Positions 1-9,929 of a stretch of 64,000 nt of DNA are shown in pieces. Numbering within the stretch: position 1 is the first letter of the stretch; each line of letters begins with the position of its first letter. The DNA is from Roseovarius arcticus (GTDB lineage: Bacteria > Pseudomonadota > Alphaproteobacteria > Rhodobacterales > Rhodobacteraceae): NCBI RefSeq assembly GCF_006125015.1, contig NZ_SZZN01000001.1, forward strand, positions 2,232,001-2,296,000, given 5' to 3'. Both the position numbers and the translations under genes were made by a program. Under the pieces are notes generated by a model. It had not been told where the DNA came from, ran no database searches, and worked only from the letters and a program-made list of their open reading frames with translations.

Positions 1-2679
1 CGCCGTCCGTTGCAGGATGTCATGGTCGCGATCCGTGAAGGTGTCATCGTTCCCAAAGCGGGTTTTCTGCTCGAGGCGAACGCCGAACGGCACCTGAAAT
101 CCCCCGCTGAAATGTGCCGCCTGTTTGCAGACTGGCCGCACGCCATCGTCGCCACGCGTGATCTGGCGGACCGGATTGTGTTCAAATTGACCGACCTGAA
201 ATACGAATACCCGCACGAGATCATACCCGACGGCACAACGGCCCAAGCCGAACTTGAACGCCTGACATGGGCGGGGGCCGCTACGCGATACCCGGGGGGC
301 GTGCCGCGCCATGTCGTGAAAACGATCCAGAAGGAATTTAAGCTCATCACATCAAAGGATATCGCGCGTTACTTCCTGACGATCCATGACATCGTACGCT
401 TTGCCCGAGAAGAAGCCGAACCACCGATCCTGTGTCAGGGTCGCGGGTCCGCAGCCAATTCCGCCGTCTGTTTCTGCCTTGGCATCACCTCTGTCGACCC
501 TAATGAGACGAGTGTTTTGTTTGAGAGGTTCCTGAGCGAAGAACGTGAAGAGCCGCCCGATATCGACGTCGATTTTGAACACGAGCGGCGCGAAGAGGTT
601 ATCCAGTATATGTATCGCAAATACGGTCGCCACCGTGCGGGCCTCTGCGCGACCGTCATCCATTACCGTCCGAGATCGGCAATCCGCGAGGTGGGCAAGG
701 CGATGGGGCTGTCCGAAGATGTGACCTCAAAACTTGCAGGCACCATCTGGGGCAGCTTTGAAGGGCAAATGGATGATAGCCGGGCCAAAGAAGCGGGGTT
801 GGATTTATCTGATCCGTATCTCCGCCTGGTCCTGACACTTGCCAGGCAGATGATCGGGATGCCGCGCCATTTATCCCAACACGTGGGTGGTTTTATTCTG
901 ACCGAACGCCCCCTGACCCAAATTGTGCCAATTGGTAATGGCGCGATGCCAGAACGAAGTTTCATCGAATGGGACAAGGATGACATCGACGCCCTGCAAA
1001 TCTTCAAGGTCGATATTCTGGCCTTGGGGATGTTGACCTGCATCGCCAAATGCTTTGACTTGATTGATGCGCATTACGACCGACGGCTGGAACTGGCGAA
1101 TGTGCCTGTCGAGGATAGTATGCCCGACGATCAACGCCCGACCTATGATATGCTCTGTAAGGGCGACAGTCTGGGTGTGTTTCAGGTGGAAAGCCGCGCC
1201 CAAATGGCGATGCTGCCCAAACTGCGTCCGCGCAGATTCTATGACTTGGTGATAGAGGTCGCTATCGTGCGCCCCGGCCCGATTCAAGGCGATATGGTGC
1301 ATCCATATTTGCGGCGGCGTCAGGGGCATGAACAGGTGGAATATCCCCGCCCTGGCCCCCAGCATCCCCAAGACGAGCTTGAAAGTATCCTGAGCCGTAC
1401 CCTCGGTGTTCCGATTTTTCAGGAACAGGCCATGAAGATCGCAATGGATGCGGCCAAATTCACACCGGCGCAATCCAACGAATTGCGCAAAGCCATGGCC
1501 ACGTTCCGATCGCGCGGCACCATCGAAAATCTGCAGGCTGAAATGGTCGGCAATATGATAGAGCGCGGTTATGATCCGGTGTTCGCACAGCGCTGTTTCG
1601 ACCAGATTAAAGGCTTTGGCGAATACGGGTTCCCAGAAAGCCACGCCGCCAGTTTCGCCAAGCTGGTCTATGTTTCAAGCTGGATGAAATGCCATTATCC
1701 GGCGGCGTTTGCCTGTGCCCTGCTCAATTCCCAGCCGATGGGATTTTATGCGCCCGCCCAGATCGTGCGCGATGCCCGCGATCATGAGGTCGAGGTTCGC
1801 AGCGTTGATGTGAATTATTCCGATTGGAATTGCACGTTGGAACCCTGCGGCGGCGGATTTGCCCTGCGGTTGGGGCTGCGATTGGTGGATGGCTTGCAAG
1901 AAACCGCAGCACTGCGCGTGATGGAAAACCGCAGCGCGCCTTATGCAGATGTCGGCGCGCTCAAGTCCCGCGCGGCTTTGGACGTAAAGGCAATCCGCAA
2001 TCTGGCAGCGGCGGATACCATGCGCAGTATGGGGATCGACCGGCGGCAGGCACTTTGGCAATCGCAAGCCCTGAAAGACGCGCCTGCTTTGCCAATTTTC
2101 GAACACGCACAGGCAGCGGCACACGGCGAAGAGCCAAAAGTGACTTTACCCAAAATGCCCAAAGCCGAACATGTCGTTGCCGATTATCAAACCTTGCGTC
2201 TATCCCTCAAAGCGCATCCGCTGTCGTTTTATCGCACAAGTTTGCGAGCGCAGGGGTATCGCGCAACATCGGAACTGCCACAGATGCGGCACGGGCAGAT
2301 TGTGTCCCTCGCGGGACTGGTGTTGGTGCGTCAAAAACCGGGGAGCGCGAAAGGGGTCTGTTTCATCACGCTTGAGGATGAATCCGGCGTTGCGAACCTC
2401 GTGATCTGGCCCAAAATGTTCAAAGCGTATAGGGCCACAATCATGTCGGCACGCCTGATGGTTGTGCATGGGCAAGTGCAGACCGATGGGCGTGTGATCC
2501 ATGTCGTTGCCAATGATCTTCAAGACCGCAGCGACAGGCTTTCGGGTCTGTCGGATGCTGCAATGCCAGCCATTACCACACGCGGTGATCATCCGACGCA
2601 TCCGATTCCCGGTCAGGTCGGGATCAGAGGCCATCCGCGCAACGTCAGGGTCATTCCCAAATCACGGGATTTTCATTGA
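1..2679 (+). CDS. dnaE2: Error-prone DNA polymerase DnaE2, 5' end outside the window
   Basis: C-family DNA polymerase alpha subunit of the DnaE2/ImuC type, which carries out damage-tolerant, mutagenic synthesis. The reading frame is open from base 1, so the first residues and most of the N-terminal PHP domain lie upstream; about 892 residues are present. Visible are the GRGSAANSAVCF segment, the catalytic PPDIDVDFE aspartate cluster (bases about 553-580) and a C-terminal OB-fold segment around bases 2290-2430. It differs from the DnaE1 at 22.6-26.1 kb in length and in the sequence around the active site. In alphaproteobacteria it usually follows imuA and imuB in a LexA-controlled cassette; those genes would lie left of the window, so this is inference. 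It converges on ureG. Confidence 0.93.
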   Translation, partial: RRPLQDVMVAIREGVIVPKAGFLLEANAERHLKSPAEMCRLFADWPHAIVATRDLADRIVFKLTDLKYEYPHEIIPDGTTAQAELERLTWAGAATRYPGGVPRHVVKTIQKEFKLITSKDIARYFLTIHDIVRFAREEAEPPILCQGRGSAANSAVCFCLGITSVDPNETSVLFERFLSEEREEPPDIDVDFEHERREEVIQYMYRKYGRHRAGLCATVIHYRPRSAIREVGKAMGLSEDVTSKLAGTIWGSFEGQMDDSRAKEAGLDLSDPYLRLVLTLARQMIGMPRHLSQHVGGFILTERPLTQIVPIGNGAMPERSFIEWDKDDIDALQIFKVDILALGMLTCIAKCFDLIDAHYDRRLELANVPVEDSMPDDQRPTYDMLCKGDSLGVFQVESRAQMAMLPKLRPRRFYDLVIEVAIVRPGPIQGDMVHPYLRRRQGHEQVEYPRPGPQHPQDELESILSRTLGVPIFQEQAMKIAMDAAKFTPAQSNELRKAMATFRSRGTIENLQAEMVGNMIERGYDPVFAQRCFDQIKGFGEYGFPESHAASFAKLVYVSSWMKCHYPAAFACALLNSQPMGFYAPAQIVRDARDHEVEVRSVDVNYSDWNCTLEPCGGGFALRLGLRLVDGLQETAALRVMENRSAPYADVGALKSRAALDVKAIRNLAAADTMRSMGIDRRQALWQSQALKDAPALPIFEHAQAAAHGEEPKVTLPKMPKAEHVVADYQTLRLSLKAHPLSFYRTSLRAQGYRATSELPQMRHGQIVSLAGLVLVRQKPGSAKGVCFITLEDESGVANLVIWPKMFKAYRATIMSARLMVVHGQVQTDGRVIHVVANDLQDRSDRLSGLSDAAMPAITTRGDHPTHPIPGQVGIRGHPRNVRVIPKSRDFH

Positions 2680-3096
2680 AATGTCTCTCTTATAATACTG
2701 ATAGTGCTGGTTTTTAATGCAGCTGATCCAGTGACATCTGCCATTGGCAATTTGTACTTACTGTCAAATTTGTCTGCGCTACAATTCTTCGCTTTGTAGA
2801 AAAATAAAGAAACGAATACTCCGAAAGATCTGAAATAAAGGGCTAGAAATGTCGGTGTAAATCCGTAAGTCCGTTCCCTGCAGAGATGAGACCCCTACCT
2901 GTCCAATCCGGCACCACTATTCGATATTATTGGTTTCATACGGTCTCGCATGACGTCGTGATGGCGGGAGCGGTGGTCTTGATTGGCCCTGTGCGGACGG
3001 TCGCATTTATGCACCGAACGAGGGGGCCATCGGCTATAAAGGGCGGGGATAGTAGATCCGCTGCGATCCTTTTCGCCAATTGGTTTAAGTCTTACC
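2680..3096. other. Convergent intergenic region, nothing recognised
   Basis: These 417 bases separate the 3' ends of dnaE2 and ureG. They are more AT-rich than the flanking genes, especially at 2700-2850. Short frames exist (for example 2886-3107 on the plus strand) but lack a convincing ribosome-binding site or a recognisable product. I see no tRNA, strong terminator hairpin or repeat. Confidence 0.5.
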
Positions 3097-3714
3097 TTAG
3101 ACGGTGATGCCACCAATTTCTGATAGATGCGCAAGCACCTCTGCGATTCCGTTTCCAGATTTAAGTGAGCAAAACACGGTTGGCAGTGCAGGTCTCATTC
3201 TGGCGCTGTCGCGGACCATCACATCAAGCGATGCACCGACATGAGGCGCAAGATCGGTTTTGTTGATCACCAGAATATCGGACTTTGTGATCGCAGGACC
3301 GCCTTTGCGCGGTATCTCTTCGCCGGCTGCAACGTCAATTACATATAGGGTCACATCGGCCAGTTCGGGGCTGAAGGTCGCGGACAGATTGTCGCCGCCA
3401 CTTTCGATAAACACGATCTCAACATCCGGATGGCGCGAAACGATTTCCGCCACCGCAGCCAGATTGATAGATGCGTCTTCGCGGATTGCGGTATGGGGGC
3501 ACCCGCCAGTCTCTACGCCGATGATACGATCCTGAGGCAGCGCCTGCATGCGCATCAGGGCCTCTGCGTCTTCTTGCGTGTAGATGTCGTTGGTGATCAC
3601 CGCCACAGAAAGCCTGTCGCGCAAGGCTTTGCACAGGGCGGCAGTCAGCGTCGTCTTGCCCGCACCGACCGGACCACCGATACCTACCCGAAGCGGGCCG
3701 TTTCTACCTGTCAT
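3097..3714 (-). CDS. ureG: Urease accessory GTPase UreG
   Basis: SIMIBI-class GTPase that powers nickel delivery to apo-urease with UreD, UreF and UreE in the cytoplasm. The 205 residues carry a P-loop (GPVGAGKTT, near residues 14-22), the metal-binding CPH motif (residues 71-73), ESGGDN (about 103-108) and NKTD (about 150-153). Length matches the family. The ATG overlaps the ureF stop by 4 bases, so translation is probably coupled. It is the last gene of the ure operon; no clear terminator follows. Confidence 0.97.
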   Translation of the reverse strand: MTGRNGPLRVGIGGPVGAGKTTLTAALCKALRDRLSVAVITNDIYTQEDAEALMRMQALPQDRIIGVETGGCPHTAIREDASINLAAVAEIVSRHPDVEIVFIESGGDNLSATFSPELADVTLYVIDVAAGEEIPRKGGPAITKSDILVINKTDLAPHVGASLDVMVRDSARMRPALPTVFCSLKSGNGIAEVLAHLSEIGGITV

Positions 3715-4346
3715 GTGCGAAATATCCTGGAATACTGGGTTTCGTGTTTCATTGACGCTATGTCGCTCATGAAGGCAGTAGAGGAGAGGTCCTCTAAAGA
3801 GCCTTTCATGGCTGTATCAGCGATGTCGATGCATATCGCCGCAAGGTCTTTGATTACAATTTGCCCATCAGTTTGGCCCAATGGTATAAGCCGCATCCCA
3901 GCCGCCACCAGATTCGATGTGAAGGCGTGCAGAAAGACCTGCAGCGTTTGATCAAGGGGCAGGCTGTGCATCCGAGCAGCGCGTCCAACGGCGACCGGAT
4001 AGGTCATCGCGGGCATGTCGACACCCCAAACATCACGCGTGGCGCGGCAGAAGGCCTCGCCTTGCAGGACCGTCTCCCTCAACCGTTCGGCGGAGGGCGC
4101 GAACGCACGGGCAAGCGCATCAACCTCGCTGGTATCCTCAGCCCCGTGCGCCGCGCAGAGGAACAAGGCGTCGGTCCTGCCTGCACCGTGCCGCAGAACG
4201 GTTTCGAGCCATGCCTTTAGCGTTTCCCGGTCCGTGACCTGCCGCGCATCAACAGCCCATTCCAATCCGTGACTATAGGCAAATGCCCCGACCGGATAAG
4301 ACGGTGAGAACCATTGGACCAGTGTAAGCAACTGGTCAGTGTGCAT
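3711..4346 (-). CDS. ureF: Urease accessory protein UreF
   Basis: All-helical UreF, which together with UreD docks UreG onto the apo-urease during nickel insertion. The start chosen gives [22 protein letters not shown], the normal N-terminus, and 211 residues. The frame stays open to 4445, and ATGs at 4358 and 4364 are also possible because no strong ribosome-binding site decides the matter. With this start it overlaps the ureE 3' end by 11 bases, and it overlaps ureG by 4. Confidence 0.93.
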   Translation of the reverse strand: MHTDQLLTLVQWFSPSYPVGAFAYSHGLEWAVDARQVTDRETLKAWLETVLRHGAGRTDALFLCAAHGAEDTSEVDALARAFAPSAERLRETVLQGEAFCRATRDVWGVDMPAMTYPVAVGRAARMHSLPLDQTLQVFLHAFTSNLVAAGMRLIPLGQTDGQIVIKDLAAICIDIADTAMKGSLEDLSSTAFMSDIASMKHETQYSRIFRT

Positions 4347-4809
4347 GGTCGTGAACATGGCCATGGTCATGGGGCTGCGTGCGCCCATGACCATAGGCAC
4401 CGCCCTCGGGTCGAAAGGGTTCCACGATCTCGCGCACCTCGGCACCGATCAGTTGTAGCATATTACGGATCACATGATCTCGCTGGATCAAAAGTCGTTC
4501 GGCCTCGATCTGGCAGGGGGTGTGGCGGTTGCCCACATGCCACGCGATCCGCGCCAGATCGACGCCCGTGACCTCCAGCAGGTTTTCGTTCGCTGCAACA
4601 ACCTCGACAAGGCGACCGTCCTCCAGTTCAAAGGCATCTCCTTGATCCAGAGAGGTCGTATGCGCCAAATCAACTAGGAAGCGGGTTCCTCGCGTCGTCG
4701 TCAGCACTTTGCGCCGCAGGAAGCGGCCATCGTAGGTCAGATTGATCGTATCGAAGGCATCCGTCCACTCGGCGGCGCGGCGGATATATTGGCTTGGAAT
4801 AGGGGGCAT
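4336..4809 (-). CDS. ureE: Urease nickel chaperone UreE
   Basis: UreE stores nickel and passes it to UreG. The 157 residues include the peptide-binding and metal-binding domains (GNRHTPCQIE near two-thirds of the length) and end in a histidine-rich tail ([11 protein letters not shown]), a typical nickel-binding extension. The ATG at 4809 is preceded by GAGAG; a TTG at 4821, overlapping the ureC stop, is the alternative. The histidine-rich tail is encoded where ureE and ureF overlap. Confidence 0.95.
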   Translation of the reverse strand: MPPIPSQYIRRAAEWTDAFDTINLTYDGRFLRRKVLTTTRGTRFLVDLAHTTSLDQGDAFELEDGRLVEVVAANENLLEVTGVDLARIAWHVGNRHTPCQIEAERLLIQRDHVIRNMLQLIGAEVREIVEPFRPEGGAYGHGRTQPHDHGHVHDHAH

Positions 4810-4817
4810 GGGATCTC

Positions 4818-6554
4818 TCAAAACAAGAAGTAACGTTGGGCCATGGGCAGGACCGATGCGGGCTCGCAGGTCAACAACTCGCCGTCGGCACGGACCTCAT
4901 AGGTCTCTGGGTTCACGTCGATCTTCGGGGTGGCCGTGTTGAGCAACAGGTCCTTCTTGCCGATGTCGCGGGTGTTGCGCACGGCGATGGTTTGTTTGGC
5001 GAGCCCGAGGCTTTTACCAATCCCGTCGGCTTGGGCCGCTTGGCTGACAAAAACCACTGCCGAGTTCTCCACAGACCGCCCGAAAGCCCCGAACATCGGT
5101 CGGGAGTATACCGGCTGCGGTGTTGGGATCGACGCATTCGGGTCCCCCATCTGCGCCATGACGATGGTGCCGCCCAGCACGACCATCTCGGGTTTGACGC
5201 CAAAGAAGGCAGGGTTCCACAGCACCAGATCGGCGCGTTTGCCCTCTTCAATGCTGCCAATCTCGCGGGAGATCCCGTGCGCAATGGCAGGGTTGATCGT
5301 GTATTTCGCAATGTAACGCCGGACGCGGAAATTGTCGTTGTCGCCAGTTTCTTCGGCCAGTCGTCCGCGCTGTTTCTTCATTTTGTCGGCGGTTTGCCAT
5401 GTCCGGATTAGCACCTCGCCCACGCGGCCCATGGCCTGACTGTCCGACGCGATAATGCTGAACGCGCCCATGTCGTGCAAAATATCCTCTGCGGCGATAG
5501 TTTCGCGCCGGATACGGCTTTCCGCAAAGGCAACATCTTCGGGAATGGATTTATCAAGGTGGTGGCAGACCATCAGCATATCGAGATGCTCTTCGAGGGT
5601 GTTGACGGTGAACGGGCGCGTCGGGTTGGTGGAAGAAGGCAGAACATGCTCTTCGCCGCAAATTTTGATGATGTCGGGCGCGTGCCCGCCGCCAGCGCCT
5701 TCGGTGTGAAACGCATGGATCGTGCGGCCTTTCAGCGCCGCGACCGTGTGTTCGACAAAGCCGGATTCATTGAGCGTATCGGTGTGGATCATCACCTGTA
5801 CGTCCATCGCATCGGCCACTGACAGGCAACAGTCGATGGCTGCGGGGGTGGTGCCCCAGTCTTCGTGCAGCTTCAACGCGCAGGCCCCCGCCTTCACCTG
5901 TTCCTCAAGCGCCGCAGGCAACGAAGCGTTGCCTTTTCCTGCAAACGCGAGGTTCATCGGAAAGGCATCTGCGGCCTGAAGCATGCGCCCGATATGCCAG
6001 CCGCCGGGGGTGCAGGTCGTGGCCAATGTGCCATGGGCGGGGCCGGTCCCGCCGCCAAGCATGGTGGTCAGGCCGGAATGCAGAGCGTCCTCGATCTGCT
6101 GCGGACAAATGAAATGGATGTGGCTGTCAAATCCGCCTGCGGTGAGTATCCGTCCCTCTCCGGCGATGATCTCGGTTCCCGGACCGATGATGATGTCCAC
6201 GCTCGGTTGGGTGTCGGGGTTGCCTGCCTTGCCGATCTTGGCAATCCGCCCGTCTTTCAGGCCGACATCGGCCTTGTAGATGCCCGAATGGTCCACAATC
6301 AGCGCATTGGTAATCACAGTATCGACCGCTCCGCCTGCGCGGGTCACCTGAGACTGCCCCATGCCATCGCGGATCACTTTGCCGCCGCCAAATTTAACCT
6401 CTTCGCCGTAGCTAAGCGTATTGCGGCCCGTCCGCTCTGCGGTCAGGTCCCGCTCGACCTCGATGATGAGCTCAGTATCAGCAAGGCGGACTCTGTCGCC
6501 TGTCGTGGGGCCGAACATGGCGGCATAGTCACTGCGTTTGATGGTTGCGGGCAT
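4818..6554 (-). CDS. ureC: Urease alpha (catalytic) subunit UreC
   Basis: Catalytic subunit of the nickel urease, splitting urea into ammonia and carbamate. The 578 residues hold the metal ligands: HIH at residues 145-147, the lysine that becomes carbamylated in CALKL (K228), H257, H283 and D371. The mobile flap MVCHHLDK carries the catalytic histidine near 331-332. The ATG at 6554 shares one base with the ureB stop (TGATG), implying coupled translation. Length is close to the family norm of about 570, and no key residue is missing, so the enzyme looks active. Confidence 0.98.
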   Translation of the reverse strand: MPATIKRSDYAAMFGPTTGDRVRLADTELIIEVERDLTAERTGRNTLSYGEEVKFGGGKVIRDGMGQSQVTRAGGAVDTVITNALIVDHSGIYKADVGLKDGRIAKIGKAGNPDTQPSVDIIIGPGTEIIAGEGRILTAGGFDSHIHFICPQQIEDALHSGLTTMLGGGTGPAHGTLATTCTPGGWHIGRMLQAADAFPMNLAFAGKGNASLPAALEEQVKAGACALKLHEDWGTTPAAIDCCLSVADAMDVQVMIHTDTLNESGFVEHTVAALKGRTIHAFHTEGAGGGHAPDIIKICGEEHVLPSSTNPTRPFTVNTLEEHLDMLMVCHHLDKSIPEDVAFAESRIRRETIAAEDILHDMGAFSIIASDSQAMGRVGEVLIRTWQTADKMKKQRGRLAEETGDNDNFRVRRYIAKYTINPAIAHGISREIGSIEEGKRADLVLWNPAFFGVKPEMVVLGGTIVMAQMGDPNASIPTPQPVYSRPMFGAFGRSVENSAVVFVSQAAQADGIGKSLGLAKQTIAVRNTRDIGKKDLLLNTATPKIDVNPETYEVRADGELLTCEPASVLPMAQRYFLF

Positions 6555-6859
6555 CAAAGATCCCCCATCACGGTCTGATTGAAGCCGAAGATCCGGCGCG
6601 CACCTGCGATCGGGATCAGTTGAACTTCTCGACGCTGGCCGGGTTCGAACCGCACGGCAGTGCCGGCCGCAATGTCGAGACGGCAGCCACGGGCCGCGTC
6701 ACGGTCAAACGCAAGTGCCGGATTGCTTTCGGCAAAATGGTAGTGGCTGCCAACTTGCACCGGACGGTCACCGGTGTTGGCCACCATCAGCGTGATCGCC
6801 TGTCGGTCAGGGTTCAGCGTCAGGGTGCCTTCGGCGGGAAACACCTCGCCCGGTATCAT
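6554..6859 (-). CDS. ureB: Urease beta subunit UreB
   Basis: Small structural subunit of the three-chain bacterial urease (UreABC trimer). The 101 residues begin [16 protein letters not shown] and include the conserved [11 protein letters not shown] segment and the FEPGQ turn. The ATG overlaps the stop of the small membrane gene upstream by 4 bases, and the stop shares a base with the ureC start. Beta and gamma subunits are separate genes here, unlike the fused form of some bacteria. Confidence 0.97.
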   Translation of the reverse strand: MIPGEVFPAEGTLTLNPDRQAITLMVANTGDRPVQVGSHYHFAESNPALAFDRDAARGCRLDIAAGTAVRFEPGQRREVQLIPIAGARRIFGFNQTVMGDL

Positions 6860-7044
6860 GGTCGGGACGCTGCTTTGCGGCGACGCAGGACGACAAGTAA
6901 CAGCACGCCAGCAATAGCCAAAGACGCAACAAGCCAGTTGAAATCACCTGCATGGCTATGAGCCGTTTGCTCGACATGCGCCATTGCGGGCGCGGCCATG
7001 ACGGCGGCAAAAATGGCGTAAACGAAAACCTGTGAACGGAGCAT
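6856..7044 (-). CDS. Small single-span membrane protein inside the urease operon
   Basis: A 62-residue protein I cannot assign to a named family. It starts with an apparent signal peptide (cleavage near PAMA-HVEQ), followed by a short histidine-containing stretch ([15 protein letters not shown]), one hydrophobic span and a basic RRRKAASRP tail. This gives a topology with the histidines outside and the tail in the cytoplasm. AAGGA precedes the ATG at 7044 and overlaps the ureA stop; the 3' end overlaps ureB by 4 bases. Tight coupling between ureA and ureB argues it is a real, co-translated gene. A role in nickel or urea handling is only a guess. Confidence 0.75.
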   Translation of the reverse strand: MLRSQVFVYAIFAAVMAAPAMAHVEQTAHSHAGDFNWLVASLAIAGVLLLVVLRRRKAASRP

Positions 7045-7056
7045 TGAGGGCAGTCC

Positions 7057-7359
7057 TTATCTGATAGGGTTGTGAACAGTTACGAGTTTGGTTCCGTCGG
7101 GGAATGTGGCTTCAACCTGCACTTCGGGGATCATCTCAGAGATGCCTTCCATACATTGCGCGCGCGTAATGACATGGGCACCTGCCTGCATCATGTCCGC
7201 AACGCTGCGGCCATCACGCGCACCTTCAACGACCGCATCGGTGATCAGCGCGATCGCTTCGGGGTGGTTCAGCTTCACCCCCCGCGCGAGGCGCTTGCGG
7301 GCCACTTCGGCCGCCATCGAAATCAGCAATTTGTCGCGTTCACGAGGGGTCAGTTGCAT
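7057..7359 (-). CDS. ureA: Urease gamma subunit UreA
   Basis: Smallest structural urease subunit, 100 residues, of normal length. It begins [23 protein letters not shown] and holds the conserved GVKLNHPEA and [21 protein letters not shown] segments. The start codon lies one base after the ureD stop (TGACATG), so the two are probably translationally coupled. A small membrane-protein gene separates it from ureB, which is not the plain ureABC arrangement. Confidence 0.97.
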   Translation of the reverse strand: MQLTPRERDKLLISMAAEVARKRLARGVKLNHPEAIALITDAVVEGARDGRSVADMMQAGAHVITRAQCMEGISEMIPEVQVEATFPDGTKLVTVHNPIR

Positions 7360-7360
7360 G

Positions 7361-8218
7361 TCAGGTCATCCATGATCGGGGAAGCGCGTCGGCGCTTAGT
7401 TGACGCAAGATCGGCATGAGCGACCGCCGCAATTCAAAGCTGTCTGGCGCAAGTATACGCGCCACTAAAAGGTCGGCGCCGAGCAGGCTCAACCCCGCCG
7501 AGGTGGGCAAGAGTGCGCGCAGTCTGGGCACATGCGCTTCGGCATCGGGTGATACATAGACGACCGTTGCCAATGCCCCGGCCCCCGCAGCTATGTTGAC
7601 GGAGGCAAGATGCGCCGTCACATCGCCTTGCAAGGTGATAGCGTCGAGGTAGAGCGGCCGCCCCCTGCGCCGAACCTCGATGCGGTCGTTAAAGTTGATC
7701 TTGCGGAGTACCTCGCCCATTGCAGCACGGCCAAACACCAAAGGCTCGACCAGCAACAAGGACGCACCTTCGTCCAGATCGACCGACAATCGCCGCCGCA
7801 GCGCGCAGGCTTCATAGAGGATGGTCTCTTGCGGCAACCAATGGAGCGTAGCACCCCGTTTCACTATGACCCGGTTGCGAATATTGGCGACTTGGCCCGG
7901 TTGCGCGCGGTAGGCGCGTTCAGCGGCCTGCGTGGTGAGAGTAAGGAAGGCATCTTCTTCGGCGCAGGCTTTCAGGGCAAAATCATCGCCCCCTGTCACC
8001 CCGCCTGCCGTGTTGATCACGATAGCCTGCAACGCGGCGCTATCTGGCCTCGGGAACAATAGCTTCATCGCGCCGGACTGGCGCAGATCGGCGATCGCCG
8101 AGCGGTCAGCCAACCGCTTTGCCCGAACCATGACGGCACCGATGGCACGCGGTTGCGGTGCGGCGCAGGCAGCTGTGGATATGATCGCCTCGCGTGTAAT
8201 CTGTCGCGTTCCACACAT
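7361..8218 (-). CDS. ureD: Urease accessory protein UreD
   Basis: Scaffold protein of the urease maturation complex (UreDFG on apo-urease). Recognisable segments are [32 protein letters not shown] and the C-terminal beta-rich region. The ATG at 8218 gives 285 residues, near the usual length. In-frame starts at 8263 (ATG) and 8317 (GTG) would add residues that do not resemble the family, and no strong ribosome-binding site decides. First gene of the ure operon, divergent from urtA. Confidence 0.92.
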   Translation of the reverse strand: MCGTRQITREAIISTAACAAPQPRAIGAVMVRAKRLADRSAIADLRQSGAMKLLFPRPDSAALQAIVINTAGGVTGGDDFALKACAEEDAFLTLTTQAAERAYRAQPGQVANIRNRVIVKRGATLHWLPQETILYEACALRRRLSVDLDEGASLLLVEPLVFGRAAMGEVLRKINFNDRIEVRRRGRPLYLDAITLQGDVTAHLASVNIAAGAGALATVVYVSPDAEAHVPRLRALLPTSAGLSLLGADLLVARILAPDSFELRRSLMPILRQLSADALPRSWMT

Positions 8219-8587
8219 GGATTGGGTCTGCCCGTACCCACCACAGGCATGATGCCGTGTCATCGATAAGGAGCTTTTGCGCCGGTGTACCTCTTGCGAT
8301 GCAAAATTTTTAAGCACGAATTTGGCAAGCAGGTCAAAATTTAGGCGCAGGGCGACTAAGTTCTCTGGAGGGGCGGGATGTGCCTTGCCAGCTTCGCTGC
8401 AACGCAGAAACGTTCACCCTGCCAATCCGGCCGCTCACTGTGCCGGAAAAGGTGTGTGGTAACCGGACGAAGTGAAGCCCGACCCGGCCACCACACGGAT
8501 TGCAACAATTAAGTTGCGGGATTGACGTAGGACACTCAGCGCTGCTGCGCAAGATCGCCTACGCTCTTCCTGCGAGGAGAAACATCA
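8219..8587. promoter_or_regulatory. Divergent ure/urt control region with two dyads in the urtA leader
   Basis: About 370 bases drive the ure operon leftward and urt rightward. On the urt side, GTGTGGT at 8454-8460 pairs with ACCACAC at 8490-8496, with an inner CCGG/CCGG pairing. A second dyad pairs CGTAGG at 8526-8531 with CCTACG at 8558-8563 and brackets a GC-rich core just ahead of the urtA ribosome-binding site (GAGGAG near 8574-8579). I could not place a convincing sigma-54 or NtrC site by eye. Confidence 0.45.
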
Positions 8588-9868
8588 ATGAATACCCTTA
8601 AATCCGTACTGGCTGGTACGCTTGCCTTTTCCGGTTTGGCGGCGCCCGCATTCGCCACCGAATGCCCGATCAAAGTTGGCGTCTTGCACTCGCTGTCCGG
8701 CACAATGGCAATTTCGGAAACGACGCTGAAAGACACTATGTTAATGTTGATCGAACAGCAAAACGCCAAGGGTGGCCTGCTCGGTTGCGATCTTGAGGCA
8801 GTTGTGGTCGATCCGGCGTCGGACTGGCCGCTGTTTGCCGAGAAAGCACGCGAGCTGTTGTCAGTTCACGAAGTTGATGTGATTTTTGGCAACTGGACCT
8901 CTGTCAGCCGCAAATCCGTGCTGCCTGTGATCGAGGAGCTTAATGGCCTGCTGTTCTACCCCGTGCAATATGAGGGCGAAGAAAGCTCCAAAAACGTGTT
9001 CTACACGGGCGCGGCTCCGAACCAGCAGGCGATCCCCGCCACGGATTATTTTCTTGAAGAACTGGGGGTCGAGAAATTTGCCCTTCTGGGCACGGACTAC
9101 GTGTATCCGCGGACGACAAACAACATCCTCGAGAGCTATCTGAAGTCCAAGGGCATCGCCGAAGACGACATCTTTCTGAATTACACGCCTTTCGGCCACT
9201 CAGATTGGTCCAAGATCGTGGCCGACGTCGTGGCTCTTGGCGCAGACGGCAAGAAGGTCGGCGTGATCTCGACCATCAACGGCGACGCGAATATCGGCTT
9301 TTACAAAGAACTGGCCGCAGCAGGCATTTCGGCTGACGACATCCCGGTCATCGCCTTTTCGGTGGGCGAGGAGGAACTCTCGGGCCTTGATACTACCAAC
9401 CTCGTCGGCCACCTCGCCGCATGGAACTACTTCCAGTCTGCCGAAGCCGAAGCCAACACCAGCTTCATCAAAGCGTGGAAGGCCAAGATGGGTGAAGAGC
9501 GCGTGACCAACGATCCGATGGAGGCGCATTACATCGGCTTCAACATGTGGGTGAACGCGGCCACTGCGGCAGAATCTACAGAGGTCGATGCCGTTCGTGC
9601 CAAGATGTACGGGCAAGAGTTTCCCAACCTGACTGGCGGCACCGCCGTGATGTTGCCCAACCACCACCTCGCCAAGCCAGTGCTGATCGGGGAAATTCAG
9701 GCCGACGGGCAGTTCGATATTGTCAGCCAGACTTCCGAAGTACCTGGCGACGCATGGACCGATTTCCTGCCGGAAAGCGCGCTGCTTACCTCGGATTGGA
9801 AAGATCTGGACTGCGGGATGTACAACACAGAGACCAAGACCTGTGTCCAGACTTTGTCCAATTACTGA
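8588..9868 (+). CDS. urtA: Urea ABC transporter substrate-binding protein UrtA
   Basis: Periplasmic urea-binding protein of the branched-chain amino acid (HAAT) type. The 426 residues begin with a signal peptide (cleavage near AFA-TECP) and continue with the typical KVGVLHSLSGTMAISE N-terminus of UrtA. GAGGAG stands 8 bases ahead of the ATG. A hairpin without a T-run follows the stop, before urtB. The neighbouring urtBCDE and urease genes support urea as substrate, which then feeds the cytoplasmic urease. Confidence 0.97.
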   Translation: MNTLKSVLAGTLAFSGLAAPAFATECPIKVGVLHSLSGTMAISETTLKDTMLMLIEQQNAKGGLLGCDLEAVVVDPASDWPLFAEKARELLSVHEVDVIFGNWTSVSRKSVLPVIEELNGLLFYPVQYEGEESSKNVFYTGAAPNQQAIPATDYFLEELGVEKFALLGTDYVYPRTTNNILESYLKSKGIAEDDIFLNYTPFGHSDWSKIVADVVALGADGKKVGVISTINGDANIGFYKELAAAGISADDIPVIAFSVGEEELSGLDTTNLVGHLAAWNYFQSAEAEANTSFIKAWKAKMGEERVTNDPMEAHYIGFNMWVNAATAAESTEVDAVRAKMYGQEFPNLTGGTAVMLPNHHLAKPVLIGEIQADGQFDIVSQTSEVPGDAWTDFLPESALLTSDWKDLDCGMYNTETKTCVQTLSNY

Positions 9869-9885
9869 TCACTGACACCAAGTAG

Positions 9886-9910
9886 CGGAAGGGGCGCGTC
9901 GTCCCTTCCG
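9886..9910 (+). other. Intercistronic hairpin urtA-urtB
   Basis: CGGAAGGG (9886-9893) pairs perfectly with CCCTTCCG (9903-9910) across a 9-base loop. There is no T-run directly after it, so it is not a typical terminator. In transport operons such hairpins behind the binding-protein gene often protect the upstream mRNA and raise binding protein over permease; that role is inferred here. Confidence 0.6.
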
Positions 9911-9929
9911 ATCCTTGCGGGATTTTTAC

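Noticed and set aside
2886..3107. 73-codon plus-strand frame between dnaE2 and ureG.
   Set aside because: No ribosome-binding site, no family and no protein-like conservation; it also runs into the ureG 3' end.
7361..8317. GTG start at 8317 for UreD.
   Set aside because: The extra N-terminal residues do not resemble UreD and would lengthen it well beyond the family norm; the start at 8218 (or 8263) is more likely.
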